Position numbers and translations under genes: made by a program. From JASHVB01 sp049522565 (GTDB taxonomy: Bacteria; Pseudomonadota; Alphaproteobacteria; Acetobacterales; Acetobacteraceae): 5,986 nucleotides of DNA. Positions 5,096-5,986 of the stretch are shown here, piece by piece (positions within the stretch are counted from its first letter, which is position 1; every line of letters begins with the position of its first letter). The DNA is taken from the NCBI GenBank assembly GCA_049522565.1, contig JBEKNT010000418.1:1-5986 (forward strand), read 5' to 3'. The notes under the pieces were generated by a model that was given only the letters and a program-made list of their open reading frames with translations, was not told the origin of the DNA and ran no database searches.

Positions 5096-5986
5096 ATGGC
5101 TGGAATGCTTGACGGCAAGGTTGCCGTGGTGACGGGTGCGGGCCGCGGTATCGGGCGCGCGACGGCGATCTGCCTGGCGGCGAATGGCGCGCAGGTGGTG
5201 GTGTGCGATGTCGGCGCCGCGGTGACCGGCGAGGGCCACGATGTCGGCCCGGCGCAGCAGGTGGTGGCCGAGATCACCCAGGCGAACGGCGCCGGCCGCG
5301 CCGTGGCCAATACCGACAGCGTCGCCGAATGGGAGAATGCCCAGCGCATCGTGCAGACCGCGATCGACAATTTCGGCCGCATCGACATGGTGGTGAACAA
5401 CGCCGGCATCCTGCGCGACCGCATGTTCCACTACATGTCGCCGGAAGAGTGGGACGCGGTGATCAAGGTGCATCTCTATGGCGCGTTCTATGTCAGCCGC
5501 GCCGCGGTGCCGTATTTCCGCAAGCAGGAGAGCGGCTGCTACGTGCACATCACCTCCACGTCCGGGCTGATCGGCAGCGTGGGGCAGACCAACTACGGCG
5601 CGGCCAAGCTCGGCATTGCCGGCCTGTCCCGCTGCATCGCGATGGACATGCAGCGCTACAAGATCCGCTCCAACTGCATCGGGCCGCACGCATTCAGCCG
5701 CATGATCGAGACAGTGCCGGGCCAGACGGAAGAGCAATTGCAGGCGCGCGCGGCGCGGACGCGGCCGGATCACATCGCCCAGTTGATCGCGTTCCTCGGC
5801 ACCGATGCGGCGGCGGAAGTGTCGGGGCAGATCTTCGGCGTGCGCGGCAACGAGGTGTATTTGTACAACCAGCCGCGGCCGATCCGCATCATGGCGCGCA
5901 CCGATGGCTGGACTCCGGAAAAGCTGGCCGAGAGCTGGCTGCCGGCGGTGAAGGGCAGCTTCACCCCGCTGGAGCGCACGCGCGAC
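5096..5986 (+). CDS. Short-chain dehydrogenase, MFE-2/hydroxyacyl-CoA dehydrogenase-like (open at window end)
   Basis: At least 297 residues of a classical-type SDR oxidoreductase; no stop is reached. The ATG at 5096 follows GGGAGGG at 5083-5089 by 6 bases. The Rossmann motif is T13-G-A-G-R-G-I-G20; D38 after the second strand suggests NAD(H) preference; N101-N-A-G104 follows. Catalytic residues are S154, Y167 and K171 (YGAAK). The usual active-site Asn in the 'N-L-x-G-x-F' helix is replaced by H126 (VHLYGAF). This replacement, the glycine-rich insertion after D38, the AVANTDSV strand and NNAGILRDRMF closely resemble the (3R)-hydroxyacyl-CoA dehydrogenase domain of multifunctional enzyme type 2 and related bacterial SDRs. 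After a standard SDR core, residues from about 250 onward (RGNEVYLYNQPRP, RTDGWTPEKLAE) form an extension. It probably oxidises a hydroxyl of the imported compound or a CoA thioester derived from it; the substrate is unknown. Confidence 0.88.
   Translation, partial: MAGMLDGKVAVVTGAGRGIGRATAICLAANGAQVVVCDVGAAVTGEGHDVGPAQQVVAEITQANGAGRAVANTDSVAEWENAQRIVQTAIDNFGRIDMVVNNAGILRDRMFHYMSPEEWDAVIKVHLYGAFYVSRAAVPYFRKQESGCYVHITSTSGLIGSVGQTNYGAAKLGIAGLSRCIAMDMQRYKIRSNCIGPHAFSRMIETVPGQTEEQLQARAARTRPDHIAQLIAFLGTDAAAEVSGQIFGVRGNEVYLYNQPRPIRIMARTDGWTPEKLAESWLPAVKGSFTPLERTRD

Noticed and set aside
1..5986. Mobile element, CRISPR array, tRNA/rRNA or phage genes
   Set aside because: I saw no transposase motifs, terminal repeats, regularly spaced repeats or RNA-gene signatures; genes occupy nearly the whole window in one direction.

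Overview
The window is one strand of a GC-rich bacterial genome carrying most of an operon for a MalEFG/UgpBAEC-type (carbohydrate family) ABC importer, followed by a dehydrogenase gene. The high GC, GGGAGG-type ribosome-binding sites, twin-arginine signal peptides on the binding proteins and the gene order fit an alphaproteobacterium (perhaps Acetobacterales or Hyphomicrobiales). That placement is inference; nothing here fixes the taxon.

Layout, all on the + strand: (1) bases 1-125, the last 40 codons of an importer ATPase (MalK/UgpC-type TOBE end); (2) 224-1576, a Tat-exported solute-binding protein; (3) 1675-3036, a second Tat-exported solute-binding protein, about 70% identical to the first over a gap-free alignment of the mature chains; (4) 3105-4064, a MalF/UgpA-type permease; (5) 4057-4980, a MalG/UgpE-type permease overlapping the previous gene by 8 bases; (6) 5096 to the window end, a short-chain dehydrogenase resembling the (3R)-hydroxyacyl-CoA dehydrogenase domain of peroxisomal multifunctional enzyme type 2, still open at the edge.

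The genes would work together as one importer: either binding protein captures a ligand in the periplasm and docks on the permease heterodimer, the ATPase (mostly outside the window) drives uptake, and the dehydrogenase may oxidise the imported compound or a CoA derivative of it. The ligand cannot be read from sequence.

The most interesting material lies between the genes. Each binding-protein gene is followed, 8-9 bases after its stop codon, by a long GC-rich hairpin with no U-tract. The two hairpins differ in sequence but share position. The gap before the second binding protein also holds an 11-codon ORF with its own good ribosome-binding site, whose stop overlaps the downstream start (TGATG). 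The gap before the permeases holds three mutually overlapping hairpins reaching the ribosome-binding site. These look like post-transcriptional devices setting the ratio of binding proteins to permeases. No mobile element, CRISPR array, tRNA or rRNA is visible, and no non-coding gap exceeds 115 bases. I do not see a wholly new system; this is a well-formed transport operon with an unusual duplicated receptor and structured gaps.
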